DNA from: Actinomycetes bacterium
GTDB lineage: Bacteria; Actinomycetota; Acidimicrobiia; Spongiisociales; UBA5794
Length of the DNA: 17,485 nt
NCBI GenBank assembly: GCA_023336765.1
Contig: JAMBLL010000116.1
Span: 1 to 17,485, forward strand
Direction: 5' to 3'
Each line of letters starts with the position of its first letter. Position 1 is the first letter of the stretch. The translations under genes were made by a program, and so were the position numbers. The notes below the pieces were generated by a model. It made no database searches. It saw nothing but the letters and a program-made list of their open reading frames with translations, and had not been told where the DNA came from. Positions 1 through 6,918 of the stretch are shown here, one piece after another.

Positions 1-591
1 TATATTCCTGAGCCTGTGCGTGAGATGGATAAGCCGTTTTCGATGCCGATTGAGGATGTGTTTTCGATTACGGGTCGTGGGACGGTGGTGACTGGTCGTA
101 TTGAGCAGGGTGTGCTCAAGGTTGGTGATCAGGTTGAGATTGTTGGGTTGCGTGATCTCCAGACGACAACGGTGACGGGTATTGAGATGTTCCGTAAGTT
201 GTTGGATCAGGGTCAGGCTGGTGACAATGTTGGTTTGTTGTTGCGTGGTATTGGGAAAGAGGATGTGGAGCGTGGTCAGGTGATTGCTGCTCCGAAGTCG
301 ATTACGCCTCATACCGAGTTCGAGGGCAATGTGTATGTGTTGACCAAGAATGAGGGTGGGCGTCATAATCCGTTCTTTGATGGGTATCGGCCGCAGTTTT
401 ATTTCCGTACGACGGATGTGACGGGTTCTGTGAAGTTGCCTGAGGGCACTGAGATGGTGATGCCTGGTGATAACACGGAGATGACGGTGACGTTGGGTAA
501 GCCGATTGCTATGGATGAGGGTTTACGTTTCGCTATTCGTGAGGGTGGCCGCACTGTTGGTGCGGGCCGTGTCACAAAGATCATCGAATGA
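1..591 (+). CDS. tuf: Elongation factor Tu, 3' part (domains II and III)
   Basis: EF-Tu is the GTPase that delivers aminoacyl-tRNA to the ribosomal A site. The window opens inside the gene. The frame is open from base 1 and begins with YIPEPVREMDKPF, which corresponds to about residue 200 of a protein of roughly 396, so the GTP-binding domain lies outside. Visible parts are the domain II entry (SITGRGTVVTGRIEQG) and the domain III tRNA-contact region (NEGGRHNPFFDGYRPQFYF). The C-terminus GAGRVTKIIE is complete, and the stop is TGA at 589-591. Codon use is odd for the window: third positions are rich in T and G (GTG, GTT, TTG, ATT, CGT), while the genes from rpsJ onward favour C-ending codons (ATC, GTC, CTC). 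The usual str-operon context (rpsL, rpsG, fusA) would lie upstream but cannot be seen. Identity is certain. Confidence 0.98.
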   Translation, partial: YIPEPVREMDKPFSMPIEDVFSITGRGTVVTGRIEQGVLKVGDQVEIVGLRDLQTTTVTGIEMFRKLLDQGQAGDNVGLLLRGIGKEDVERGQVIAAPKSITPHTEFEGNVYVLTKNEGGRHNPFFDGYRPQFYFRTTDVTGSVKLPEGTEMVMPGDNTEMTVTLGKPIAMDEGLRFAIREGGRTVGAGRVTKIIE

Positions 592-594
592 AGA

Positions 595-678
595 AGCTAT
601 CAGCTATCAGCTATCAGCTATCAGCAAGCACTCCAACAGCGCAAGCTGACGGCTGTGGGCTGACGGCTGACGGCTACG
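595..678. repeat. Composite heptamer repeat between tuf and rpsJ
   Basis: Four exact AGCTATC units (595-622, equal to TATCAGC in another phase) are followed, after about 20 bases, by GCTGACG-type units at 645-672 (one unit reads GCTGTGG). The second block is the reverse complement of CGTCAGC, so the two blocks are opposed members of a YRTCAGC family and could pair into an imperfect hairpin in RNA (five Watson-Crick pairs plus one G-U pair per unit). The element fills most of the 103-base spacer. No clear promoter is visible here. The purine-rich GAAGAGAG just before the rpsJ ATG is the likely ribosome binding site. Confidence 0.85.
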
Positions 679-694
679 AACGAAGAGAGTATTC

Positions 695-1006
695 ATGACA
701 GACGAGCATCGGATCCGCATCCGACTCAAAGCGTACGACCACTCGGTCGTCGACGAGTCGGCGCGAAAGATCGCGGAAACGGTGATCCGTACACAGGCGA
801 AGATCAAAGGTCCGGTTCCATTGCCGACCAGAATTCATCGCTACACCGTCATCCGGGGACCGCACGTCGACAAGACGTCACGTGAGCACTTCGAGATACG
901 GATTCACAAGCGGCTCATCGACATCCTTGAACCGACCCCGAAGACGGTTGACTCGCTTATGCGACTCGACCTCCCAGCGGGCGTCGAGGTGGAGATCAAG
1001 ACATGA
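695..1006 (+). CDS. rpsJ: 30S ribosomal protein S10
   Basis: S10 belongs to the head of the small subunit. In E. coli, paired with NusB, it also takes part in antitermination. The protein has 103 residues, normal for the family, and shows the expected S10 pattern: IRIRLKAYDHSVVDESARKI near the start, GPVPLPTRI in the middle, the loop segment RGPHVDKTSREHFE, and a C-terminus with DLPAGVEVEIK. The ATG at 695 is preceded by a purine-rich GAAGAGAG, and no earlier in-frame start fits the family. It opens the S10 operon, and its TGA overlaps the rplC start (ATGA at 1003-1006). Because the upstream spacer is mostly heptamer repeats, it is unclear whether transcription begins here or reads through from tuf. 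Confidence 0.98.
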   Translation: MTDEHRIRIRLKAYDHSVVDESARKIAETVIRTQAKIKGPVPLPTRIHRYTVIRGPHVDKTSREHFEIRIHKRLIDILEPTPKTVDSLMRLDLPAGVEVEIKT

Positions 1007-1641
1007 ATACGATAATCGGAGAGAAGTTGGGCATGACCCAGATCTTCGACGATGAGGACCGGGCCGTCCCGGTGACCGCCGTCAAGGCAGGGCCTGTCGT
1101 CGTCACGCAGATCAAGCGTGTGGATACCGACGGGTACAACGCCGTTCAGATCGCATTCAAGGAGATGTCCACGGCCAAGGCCGGCCGGCCCGCAACGGGC
1201 CACTTCGCCAAGGCTGGTGTTGCCCCGCAGCGCCACGTCATCGAAGTTCGCGTCGACGATCCTGACGCCTTCGAGCCTGGCCAGGTCATCACGATCGCGG
1301 ACGTCCTCGAAGCAGGCGGCAAAGCGGACGTGACGGCTGTGTCGAAAGGTAAGGGCTTCGCAGGAGTCATGAAGCGTCACAACTTCAAGGGCCAAGGTGC
1401 GTCCCACGGTGTCCACAAGGTGCACCGCGCCCCTGGTTCTGTTGGAGCGTGTGCGACCCCTGCCCGTGTATTCAAGGGCAAGCGTATGCCAGGGCGCATG
1501 GGCGGAGATCAGGTGACGATGCTGAACCTCGACGTCATCTCGGTTGATGCTGACCGCAATCTTCTTCTCCTTCGAGGTGCCATACCAGGCCCTAAGGGTG
1601 CCGTGGTTGTTGTTCGGAAGGCGGTGAAGGTCAATGGGTGA
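1003..1641 (+). CDS. rplC: 50S ribosomal protein L3
   Basis: L3 binds 23S rRNA early in 50S assembly, and its long loop reaches toward the peptidyl transferase centre. The 212 residues match the usual 205-220. The N-terminus IIGEKLGMTQIFDDE is diagnostic. The extension region with SKGKGFAGVMKRHNFKG and the following GASHGVHKVHRAPGSVG is intact, as is the GRMGGDQVT segment with its conserved glutamine region. The start ATG overlaps the rpsJ stop by four bases, and the end overlaps rplD by eight (1634-1641), implying coupled translation. Base composition agrees with the other ribosomal genes. Nothing is missing. Confidence 0.98.
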   Translation: MNTIIGEKLGMTQIFDDEDRAVPVTAVKAGPVVVTQIKRVDTDGYNAVQIAFKEMSTAKAGRPATGHFAKAGVAPQRHVIEVRVDDPDAFEPGQVITIADVLEAGGKADVTAVSKGKGFAGVMKRHNFKGQGASHGVHKVHRAPGSVGACATPARVFKGKRMPGRMGGDQVTMLNLDVISVDADRNLLLLRGAIPGPKGAVVVVRKAVKVNG

Positions 1642-2428
1642 CACGCTCACCGCAGATCTCTACACAGCTGATGGAGCCCTTCAGGGCGAAATCGAACTGA
1701 ACGAGGGCATTTTCGGCATCGAACCGAACGCCGATGTGATGCATCAGGTGGTCACCGCCCAGCTCGCTGCCAAGCGTGCGGGAACACACTCGACAAAGAC
1801 ACGCGCTGAGGTGCGTGGCGGTGGAACGAAACCATGGCGCCAGAAAGGCCTCGGCCGTGCGCGTCACGGTTCGATCCGTTCACCCCAGTGGGTGGGAGGT
1901 GGTGTTGTTCACGGCCCCAAGCCCCGCGACTACAGCCAGAGGACACCGAAGAAGATGAAGCGACTCGCACTGCGAAGTGCGCTGTCTGCACGCGCTGCTG
2001 AGGGTCAGATCAGGGTCATCGAATCGTTCGATGGATGGGATGTCCCCAGGACAAAGAACGCAACCGCATTGCTTGAGGCAATGGGCGTCACAGGCAAGGT
2101 GCTCCTCCTTGCAGAGGATCATGAGCGTACGGCTATCAAGTCGTTCCGTAACCTCGATCATGTGATCGCATCGAACCTCGGCCAAGCGAACACATACGAC
2201 GTGTTGTGGGCAGAGACGGTCATCATGAGCAAGGGAACACTCGAACTCGGCCAGGGCGCACCGCGCGGAACCGATGAGCATGCGGAAGCAAGCCAACAGC
2301 AGACAGAGGAAAGCCGTCAGCCGTCAGCCGTCAGCTCTCAGCAGACAGAGGAAAGCCGTCAGCCGTCAGCCGTCAGCTCTCAGCAAGAGGACGAGGCGGA
2401 TGACACGGTTGTGGAGGAGGGCGAATGA
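1634..2428 (+). CDS. rplD: 50S ribosomal protein L4 with repeat-bearing C-terminal tail
   Basis: L4 binds 23S rRNA domain I and lines the exit tunnel with a long loop. In E. coli it also represses its own operon. The protein has 264 residues against a usual 200-220. The core occupies about residues 1-206. It includes the basic loop with RGGGTKPWRQKGLGRARHGS (about 61-80) followed by the GGG and HGPKPRDY segments, and ends at ETVIMSKGTLELG. The added tail (about 207-264) is hydrophilic. It contains two exact copies of a 14-residue unit beginning QTEESRQPSAVSS, encoded by a 42-base tandem duplication built on TCAGCCG heptamers, and then an acidic end (EDEADDTVVEEGE). The ATG overlaps the end of rplC, and the TGA overlaps the rplW ATG. 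The tail appears to come from repeat insertion near the stop codon; whether it has a role is unknown. Confidence 0.97.
   Translation: MGDTLTADLYTADGALQGEIELNEGIFGIEPNADVMHQVVTAQLAAKRAGTHSTKTRAEVRGGGTKPWRQKGLGRARHGSIRSPQWVGGGVVHGPKPRDYSQRTPKKMKRLALRSALSARAAEGQIRVIESFDGWDVPRTKNATALLEAMGVTGKVLLLAEDHERTAIKSFRNLDHVIASNLGQANTYDVLWAETVIMSKGTLELGQGAPRGTDEHAEASQQQTEESRQPSAVSSQQTEESRQPSAVSSQQEDEADDTVVEEGE
2299..2382 (+). repeat. 42-base exact tandem duplication inside rplD
   Basis: Bases 2299-2340 and 2341-2382 are identical. Each unit contains three consecutive GTCAGCC-phase heptamers, the same family found before rpsJ and before rpmJ. Forty-two bases is a multiple of both 7 and 3, so heptamer phase and reading frame are both kept, adding 14 residues per copy to L4. 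Confidence 0.95.
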
Positions 2429-2712
2429 AGAATCCTCGCGATATCATCTTCGAACCGGTCGTATCTGAAAAGTCATACGACCTGGTAAGCCAGAACAACA
2501 CGTATTCGTTCATCGTTGATCCGCGGTCAAACAAGACCGAGATCAAGCAAGCTATCGAGTCAATCTTCGAGGTCAGGGTCGTTAGCGTGTCCACTATGAA
2601 CCGTCAAGGTAAGCGAAAACGCACCGGTGCGACGATAGGGAGACGGAAGGCCACAAAGCGTGCCCTCGTAACCCTGCAAGACGGTGACTCCATCGAATTT
2701 TTCGAGGTATAG
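2425..2712 (+). CDS. rplW: 50S ribosomal protein L23
   Basis: L23 sits at the mouth of the peptide exit tunnel and is the docking site for trigger factor and SRP. The length of 95 residues is normal. The family opening (IIFEPVVSEKSYDLVSQNNT) and YSFIVDPRSNKTEIKQAIE are clear. The central loop is the basic stretch RQGKRKRTGATIGRRKATKRA, followed by the closing strand ALVTLQDGDSIEFFEV. The start is an ATGA overlap with rplD, and the TAG stop lies three bases before rplB. It therefore depends on coupling with rplD, despite the repeat tail of that gene. Confidence 0.97.
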   Translation: MKNPRDIIFEPVVSEKSYDLVSQNNTYSFIVDPRSNKTEIKQAIESIFEVRVVSVSTMNRQGKRKRTGATIGRRKATKRALVTLQDGDSIEFFEV

Positions 2713-2715
2713 CCA

Positions 2716-3549
2716 ATGGGCGTAAGGAAACTCAAGCCAACTTCTCCAGGACGTAGGCACATGACCGTGTCGGACTTCGACACGATCACGAAGTCGACCC
2801 CTGAGAAGAGCCTTCTGGCTCCTCAGACCCGGTCGTCCGGGAGAAACTCATACGGTCGTATCACGTCGCGTCACCGCGGTGGTGGCCACAAGCGTCGATA
2901 CCGCATTATCGACTTTCGCAGGACGAAAGATGGCATTCCAGCCAGAGTCGCGTCCATCGAATACGACCCGAACCGAAACGCCCGCATCGCTCTCCTGCAC
3001 TATGTTGACGGAGAGAAGCGCTATATCCTGGCTCCAGTCGGGATCAAGGTCGATGACCTGCTCGAATCTGGGCCTGGTGCCGAGATTCGTCCAGGCAATG
3101 CCCTGCCGCTGCGCAACATCCCGACAGGGACCCTGGTGCACGGCGTCGAGCTTCGTCCCGGTGGCGGAGCAAAGATGGGCCGCTCTGCGGGTACGGCGAT
3201 CCAGCTCATGTCGAAAGAGAACAAGGTTGCCCTGCTCCGTCTCCCCTCAGGTGAGATGCGCCAGGTCAGCCTCGACGCGAGAGCGACGATCGGCCAGGTG
3301 GGTAACACTGAGGCCGAATTGGTGAAGATCGGTAAGGCAGGACGGAATCGTTGGAAGGGCAAGCGCCCTCAGTCACGCGGTGTTGCCATGAACCCGGTCG
3401 ACCACCCTCTTGGTGGTGGCGAAGGTCGCAGCTCGGGTGGACGACACCCGGTTAGCCCGTGGGGCAAGCCAGAGAAAAGAACACGCAAGAAGAACAAGGC
3501 GAGCGATAAGAACATCGTGCGTCGTAGAAACACGAAAGGGAAGAGGTAG
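2716..3549 (+). CDS. rplB: 50S ribosomal protein L2
   Basis: L2 is the most conserved large-subunit protein. It is needed for subunit joining and peptidyl transferase activity. The 277 residues match the standard length. The N-terminus carries the usual KLKPTSPGRRHMTVSDF. RNA-binding segments include GRNSYGRITSRHRGGGHKRR (about 42-61). The C-terminal NPVDHPLGGGEGR contains His230, equivalent to the functionally important E. coli His229, followed by GRHPVSPWGKP and a basic tail ending IVRRRNTKGKR. The start lies three bases after rplW and the stop three bases before rpsS. No deviation from the family was seen. Confidence 0.98.
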   Translation: MGVRKLKPTSPGRRHMTVSDFDTITKSTPEKSLLAPQTRSSGRNSYGRITSRHRGGGHKRRYRIIDFRRTKDGIPARVASIEYDPNRNARIALLHYVDGEKRYILAPVGIKVDDLLESGPGAEIRPGNALPLRNIPTGTLVHGVELRPGGGAKMGRSAGTAIQLMSKENKVALLRLPSGEMRQVSLDARATIGQVGNTEAELVKIGKAGRNRWKGKRPQSRGVAMNPVDHPLGGGEGRSSGGRHPVSPWGKPEKRTRKKNKASDKNIVRRRNTKGKR

Positions 3550-3552
3550 GCC

Positions 3553-3831
3553 ATGGCGAGGAGCCTCAGAAAAGGGCCGTTCGTCGACGAAAGCCTCTTG
3601 AAGAAGGTTGAGAAGGCGAACGCAGGGAGCGACAAGCGCGTCATCCGCACGTGGAGTCGGCGCTCGACCGTCACTCCTGAGATGGTTGGTCTGACGATCG
3701 CTGTTCATGACGGCCGCAAGCACGTTCCCGTGTACATCAACGAGTCGATGGTCGGTCACAAGCTTGGGGAGTTCGCCCCTACGCGGACGTTCCGCGGGCA
3801 CATGACCGACAAGTCAGTGACTCGACGATGA
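3553..3831 (+). CDS. rpsS: 30S ribosomal protein S19
   Basis: S19 forms a complex with S13 in the 30S head and contacts the A-site tRNA region and bridges to the 50S. The 92 residues fit the family. Recognisable features are the start MARSLRKGPFVDESLLKKVE, the RRSTVTPEMVGLTIAVHDGR core, and VPVYINESMVGHKLGEFAPTRTFRGH near the end. It begins three bases after rplB and ends in an ATGA overlap with rplV at 3828-3831. Confidence 0.98.
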   Translation: MARSLRKGPFVDESLLKKVEKANAGSDKRVIRTWSRRSTVTPEMVGLTIAVHDGRKHVPVYINESMVGHKLGEFAPTRTFRGHMTDKSVTRR

Positions 3832-4172
3832 ACGCCCGAGCCCAGGCAAAGCACATTCGGCAGTCTCCGTACAAGGTGAGACGCGTCCTTGACCTCGTGC
3901 GGGGTCTCCCCGTAGACGAAGCCAGGGTCGTGTTGGAATTCACAGGCCGCAAGGCCGCTGGAACCATCATCAAAGTTCTGGATTCGGCAGTCGCCAATGC
4001 CGAACACAATTTCGCACTCGACGCAGAGGAACTCTACGTAGCCGAGGCATACGCGGACGAAGGTCCGACGCTCAAGCGTTGGCGCCCTCGAGCCCGTGGC
4101 CGAGCCACGAAGATCCGCAAGCGCACGAGTCACATCACGATCGTAGTTGCTGAGACCGAGGAGGTTGCCTGA
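3828..4172 (+). CDS. rplV: 50S ribosomal protein L22
   Basis: L22 binds all domains of 23S rRNA. Its beta-hairpin lines the exit tunnel near L4 and is a known site of macrolide resistance changes. The protein has 114 residues, typical of the family. The N-terminus ARAQAKHIRQSPYKVRRVLD and the strand VRGLPVDEARVVLEF are standard. The hairpin carries YADEGPTLKRWRPRARGRAT, with the family's conserved RxRGRA, and the protein closes with SHITIVVAE. It overlaps rpsS by four bases and rpsC by one (TGATG). Confidence 0.98.
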   Translation: MNARAQAKHIRQSPYKVRRVLDLVRGLPVDEARVVLEFTGRKAAGTIIKVLDSAVANAEHNFALDAEELYVAEAYADEGPTLKRWRPRARGRATKIRKRTSHITIVVAETEEVA

Positions 4173-5362
4173 TGGGGCAGAAAATCCATCCATACGGTCT
4201 GCGACTCGGAATTGTCACAGATTGGAAATCGCGCTGGTACAGCGACAAGGAGTACGCCGCAAACGTCCTCGGGGATTACAAGATCCGGACGTACCTGCAG
4301 GACGAGCTCAAGCGCGGTGCGGTCTCTCGCATCGACATCGAGCGCATCGGTGACAAGAAGGTCCAGATCGACATTCACACAGGACGGCCTGGTGTGGTCA
4401 TCGGTCGCGGAGGGTCTGAGGCTGAACGGCTTCGTGCAGGACTCGAGGATCTTTCCGGGCGCAGAGTCAAATTCAATGTCATCGAGGTTCACAACCCTGA
4501 GATGGATGCAACCCTGCTCGCACGCAGCGTTGCTGACCAGTTGGAGGGCCGTGTGTCCTTCCGCCGCGCGCTCAAGCGCACAGTCGCAACCGCTTTGAAG
4601 GCAGGAGCAGAGGGCGTTCGTGTCCAGGCATCTGGCCGTCTCGGCGGTGCAGACATGGGTAGGCGCGAGTGGTATCTCGAAGGACGAGTGCCGCTCCACA
4701 CGCTCCGTGCCGACATCGACTATGGCCAGGCCACTGCCGCCACCACCGTTGGTGCTATCGGCGTCAAGGTGTGGGTGTACAAGGGTGACATCATGGTGCG
4801 CCCCGGTGCTGCCAGCAGGGCAGCACAGGATGCCAAGCTCGCATCAGGCCGTCCAGCAGAGCGCACGCGACGCCGGTCAGTCAAATCTCGCGCAGAGGCT
4901 GCCGCTGGTGGGTCCGAAAAGAGGATCATCGAAGCTGGCGGCGGAAAGCGCGTTATCGAAGCCGGCGGAGGTAGTCGACCGGGCGGCAAGCGGATCATCG
5001 AGGCCGGCGGGGGCAAGAAGGTCACAGCGGCCGAAGCCACGGCTGAACTCGAGGAAGCCCGCGAGTCCGAAACACCAGGTGAGAAGCTCGAAGATGCCAA
5101 GCACGCGGAACTCGTGGTCGAGGCCGAGAAGTCTCTTGGCGAGGATGCAGCCAGCGATCTGCTCACGACCCATGTGGCGGTCGATGCCCAGGAACTGGAA
5201 TCGCTGCCTGATGTCGATGCGGCCATCGAAGCTGAAGAAGTGGCGAAAGAGACAGAGCAAGCTGCGGTTGAGGCACTCCAGCCTTCGGCCGAAGCCGTCG
5301 AGGACGCAGCGAGTGCGTCCGAAGGGGCTACAGACACCGACGAATCCGGCGAGGAGGCCTAG
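4172..5362 (+). CDS. rpsC: 30S ribosomal protein S3 with long C-terminal extension
   Basis: S3 lies at the mRNA entry channel and has helicase-related function with S4 and S5. The protein has 396 residues, while most S3 proteins have 210-280. Residues 1-210 are a normal S3. The start is MGQKIHPYGLRLGIVTDWKS, the KH-type RNA-binding loop is GRPGVVIGRGG at 71-81, and the C-terminal domain includes ASGRLGGADMGRREWY and ends with VKVWVYKGDIM at about 198-208. Residues 211-396 are an addition: a basic Ala/Arg segment (211-245), three KR(I/V)IEAGGG units (250-258, 259-267, 273-281), then a long Ala/Glu-rich acidic region (about 285-396). The frame continues unbroken from the core with similar codon use, so a sequencing fusion is unlikely. 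The start overlaps the rplV stop by one base, and rplP follows three bases after. The role of the extension is unknown. Confidence 0.96.
   Translation: MGQKIHPYGLRLGIVTDWKSRWYSDKEYAANVLGDYKIRTYLQDELKRGAVSRIDIERIGDKKVQIDIHTGRPGVVIGRGGSEAERLRAGLEDLSGRRVKFNVIEVHNPEMDATLLARSVADQLEGRVSFRRALKRTVATALKAGAEGVRVQASGRLGGADMGRREWYLEGRVPLHTLRADIDYGQATAATTVGAIGVKVWVYKGDIMVRPGAASRAAQDAKLASGRPAERTRRRSVKSRAEAAAGGSEKRIIEAGGGKRVIEAGGGSRPGGKRIIEAGGGKKVTAAEATAELEEARESETPGEKLEDAKHAELVVEAEKSLGEDAASDLLTTHVAVDAQELESLPDVDAAIEAEEVAKETEQAAVEALQPSAEAVEDAASASEGATDTDESGEEA
4919..5014 (+). repeat. Coding IEAGGG nonapeptide repeats in rpsC
   Basis: Three near-identical 9-codon units encode KRIIEAGGG, KRVIEAGGG and KRIIEAGGG. 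The last is separated from the second by SRPGG. The DNA units differ at synonymous positions, which suggests the repeat is older than a fresh slippage event and may be kept at protein level. Confidence 0.9.
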
Positions 5363-5364
5363 TC

Positions 5365-5778
5365 ATGTTGATGCCAAAGCGCACCAAGTACCGCAAGGTA
5401 CAAACGGGCCGCATGAAAGGCAAGGCCAAAGGCGGGACGAGTGTTTCGTTCGGCGAATATGGCCTCCAGGCCCTCGAACCTGGCTGGATCACATCACGTC
5501 AGATCGAAGCTGCTCGTATCGCGATGACCCGCAAGATCAAGCGTGGAGGGAAGGTCTGGATAACGATCTTCCCTGACAAGCCCATCACAGAGAAGCCTGC
5601 AGAGACCCGTATGGGGTCAGGCAAGGGAAACCCAGAGTACTGGGTAGCCGTTGTCAAGCCAGGCCGCGTGATGTTCGAGATGTCTGGAGTCGACGAGGAT
5701 TTGGCGAAGGAAGCCATGCGTCTCGCTGCGTTCAAGCTGCCTGTTAAGACGAAGTTCGTAACAAGGGATGCACTATGA
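5365..5778 (+). CDS. rplP: 50S ribosomal protein L16
   Basis: L16 organises the A-site region of the 50S and contacts 5S rRNA and tRNA. Its 137 residues match the family. Diagnostic segments are PKRTKYRKVQTGRMKGKAKG, FGEYGLQALEPGWITSRQIE, the AARIAMTR region, and METRMGSGKG-like TRMGSGKGNPEYWVAVVKPG. Two in-frame ATGs are possible (5365 and 5371). The first is chosen because AGGAGG at 5352-5357 is seven bases upstream of it. The TGA overlaps the rpmC ATG (ATGA, 5775-5778). Confidence 0.97.
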   Translation: MLMPKRTKYRKVQTGRMKGKAKGGTSVSFGEYGLQALEPGWITSRQIEAARIAMTRKIKRGGKVWITIFPDKPITEKPAETRMGSGKGNPEYWVAVVKPGRVMFEMSGVDEDLAKEAMRLAAFKLPVKTKFVTRDAL

Positions 5779-5993
5779 ACGCGACGGAACTTCAGAAACT
5801 CAGTTACAAGGAGCTCGGTGAGAAGCTCGACGAATCGAAGGAAGAACTTTTCAATCTTCGGTTCCAGCTCGTTACCAACCAGCTCGACAATACAGCCAGG
5901 CTCAAAGAGGTCAAGCGCGACATCGCTCGCGTCTACACCGTGATGCGTTCACAAGAGATCGCAGCCTGGGAATCACAGCAGGAGGAGGCATAG
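5775..5993 (+). CDS. rpmC: 50S ribosomal protein L29
   Basis: L29 is a small two-helix protein beside L23 at the tunnel exit. The 72 residues show the family pattern LSYKELGEKLDESKEELFNL and RFQLVTNQLDNTARLKEVKR, with an acidic tail QQEEA. It starts inside the rplP stop and ends with TAG immediately before the rpsQ ATG, so coupling is tight. Heptad-like hydrophobic spacing fits the known helical hairpin. Confidence 0.96.
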   Translation: MNATELQKLSYKELGEKLDESKEELFNLRFQLVTNQLDNTARLKEVKRDIARVYTVMRSQEIAAWESQQEEA

Positions 5994-6248
5994 ATGGAGC
6001 GCGCAAACCGCAAGGTACGCGTCGGGATCGTTGTTTCCGACGCTCGTGACAAGACCATCACCGTTGAGGTCCGAGATGCCAAGCGTCACCAACGCTATGG
6101 CAAGACGGTACCGGTACGTGCAAAGTTCCACGTCCACGATGAAACGAACGACGCCCGTTTGGGTGACACCGTCCGAATCGTCGAGACTCGCCCACTTTCG
6201 AAGTCGAAGAGGTGGCGTATCGAAGAGATCGTGGAGCGTGCGAGATGA
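5994..6248 (+). CDS. rpsQ: 30S ribosomal protein S17
   Basis: S17 is a primary 16S rRNA binder with an OB fold, acting early in 30S assembly. The protein has 84 residues. The family signatures RKVRVGIVVSDARDKTITV and YGKTVPVRAKFHVHDE are intact, as are the GDTVRIVETRPLSKSKRWR segment and the closing strand. The ATG at 5994 abuts the rpmC stop, with GGAGGAGG-like purines just upstream in the rpmC end. The stop overlaps rplN (ATGA at 6245-6248). Confidence 0.97.
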   Translation: MERANRKVRVGIVVSDARDKTITVEVRDAKRHQRYGKTVPVRAKFHVHDETNDARLGDTVRIVETRPLSKSKRWRIEEIVERAR

Positions 6249-6613
6249 TCCAACAGGAATCGCGTCTTAAGGTCGCAGACAACTCAGGAGCGCGTGAAGT
6301 ACTCACTATTCGAGTACTGGGTGGCTCAGGTCGCAGGTACGCGGGTGTCGGAGATGTCATCGTCGCAACCGTGAAGGACGCTACCCCAGGTGGCAACGTC
6401 AAGAAGGGCGAGGTCGTCAAGGCCGTTGTTGTCCGTACGAAGAAGGAACGTCGTCGTGAGGATGGCTCCTACATTCGTTTCGATGAAAACGCATGTGTGC
6501 TCATCAACGACCAACGCCAGCCGCGCGGCACCCGTATCTTCGGACCGGTCGCCCGTGAGTTGAGAGACAAGAAGTTCATGCGCATCGTATCGCTTGCACC
6601 GGAGGTGCTGTGA
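6245..6613 (+). CDS. rplN: 50S ribosomal protein L14
   Basis: L14 is a beta-barrel protein at the subunit interface and the binding site for the silencing factor RsfS. The 122 residues are the canonical length when translation begins at the ATG at 6245 (MIQQESRLKVADNSGAREV). The frame is open further upstream, but those codons lie in rpsQ and do not match the family. The signature around 60-72 (VKKGEVVKAVVVRTKKERRR) and the ending GPVARELRDKKFMRIVSLAPEV are normal. Both ends overlap their neighbours: ATGA with rpsQ and TGATG with rplX. Confidence 0.98.
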   Translation: MIQQESRLKVADNSGAREVLTIRVLGGSGRRYAGVGDVIVATVKDATPGGNVKKGEVVKAVVVRTKKERRREDGSYIRFDENACVLINDQRQPRGTRIFGPVARELRDKKFMRIVSLAPEVL

Positions 6614-6918
6614 TGAAACTGCGCAGCGGAGACCATGTTCTGGTGATCACCGGCAAGGACGCCGGCAAGGAATCCCGGATCGCACGAGTCTTCCCGAAAG
6701 ACAACAGGATCATCGTCGAAGGTGTTGCCACCGCCAAGCGCCACCAGCGCCCAACAGGTGAACTCAACACCGGAGGCATCATCGACAAGGACATGCCGAT
6801 CGACGCATCCAATGTGTTGATCGTGTGCAAGGAGTGCGGCCCGACGCGAATCGGCGCACGCATTGATGATGACGGTAAGAAGCACAGAGTGTGCCGGAAA
6901 TGCGGGAACGATCTCTAA
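6613..6918 (+). CDS. rplX: 50S ribosomal protein L24, with CxxC...CxxC
   Basis: L24 starts 50S assembly by binding the 5' part of 23S rRNA. The protein has 101 residues with the KOW motif near the start (KLRSGDHVLVITGKDAGKES, then IARVFPKDNRIIVEGV). The C-terminal part carries Cys72-x2-Cys75 and Cys94-x2-Cys97, a zinc-ribbon-like arrangement found in some L24 proteins and absent from E. coli L24. The ATG at 6613 is chosen over a GTG three bases earlier because GGAGG at 6601-6605 is well spaced from it. The start overlaps the rplN stop (TGATG), and the end overlaps the rplE start by one base (TAATG). Confidence 0.96.
   Translation: MKLRSGDHVLVITGKDAGKESRIARVFPKDNRIIVEGVATAKRHQRPTGELNTGGIIDKDMPIDASNVLIVCKECGPTRIGARIDDDGKKHRVCRKCGNDL

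Noticed and set aside
904..1650. Minus-strand open frame of 248 codons opposite rplC
   Set aside because: It is antisense to a certain L3 gene, with His/Arg-rich composition and no recognisable motif. It is typical of a shadow frame in GC-rich DNA.
4620..5576. Long plus-strand open frame across the rpsC tail
   Set aside because: It lies out of frame over rpsC and rplP, and its product is low-complexity Arg/Ser/Pro. The S3 frame is continuous and coupled to its neighbours.
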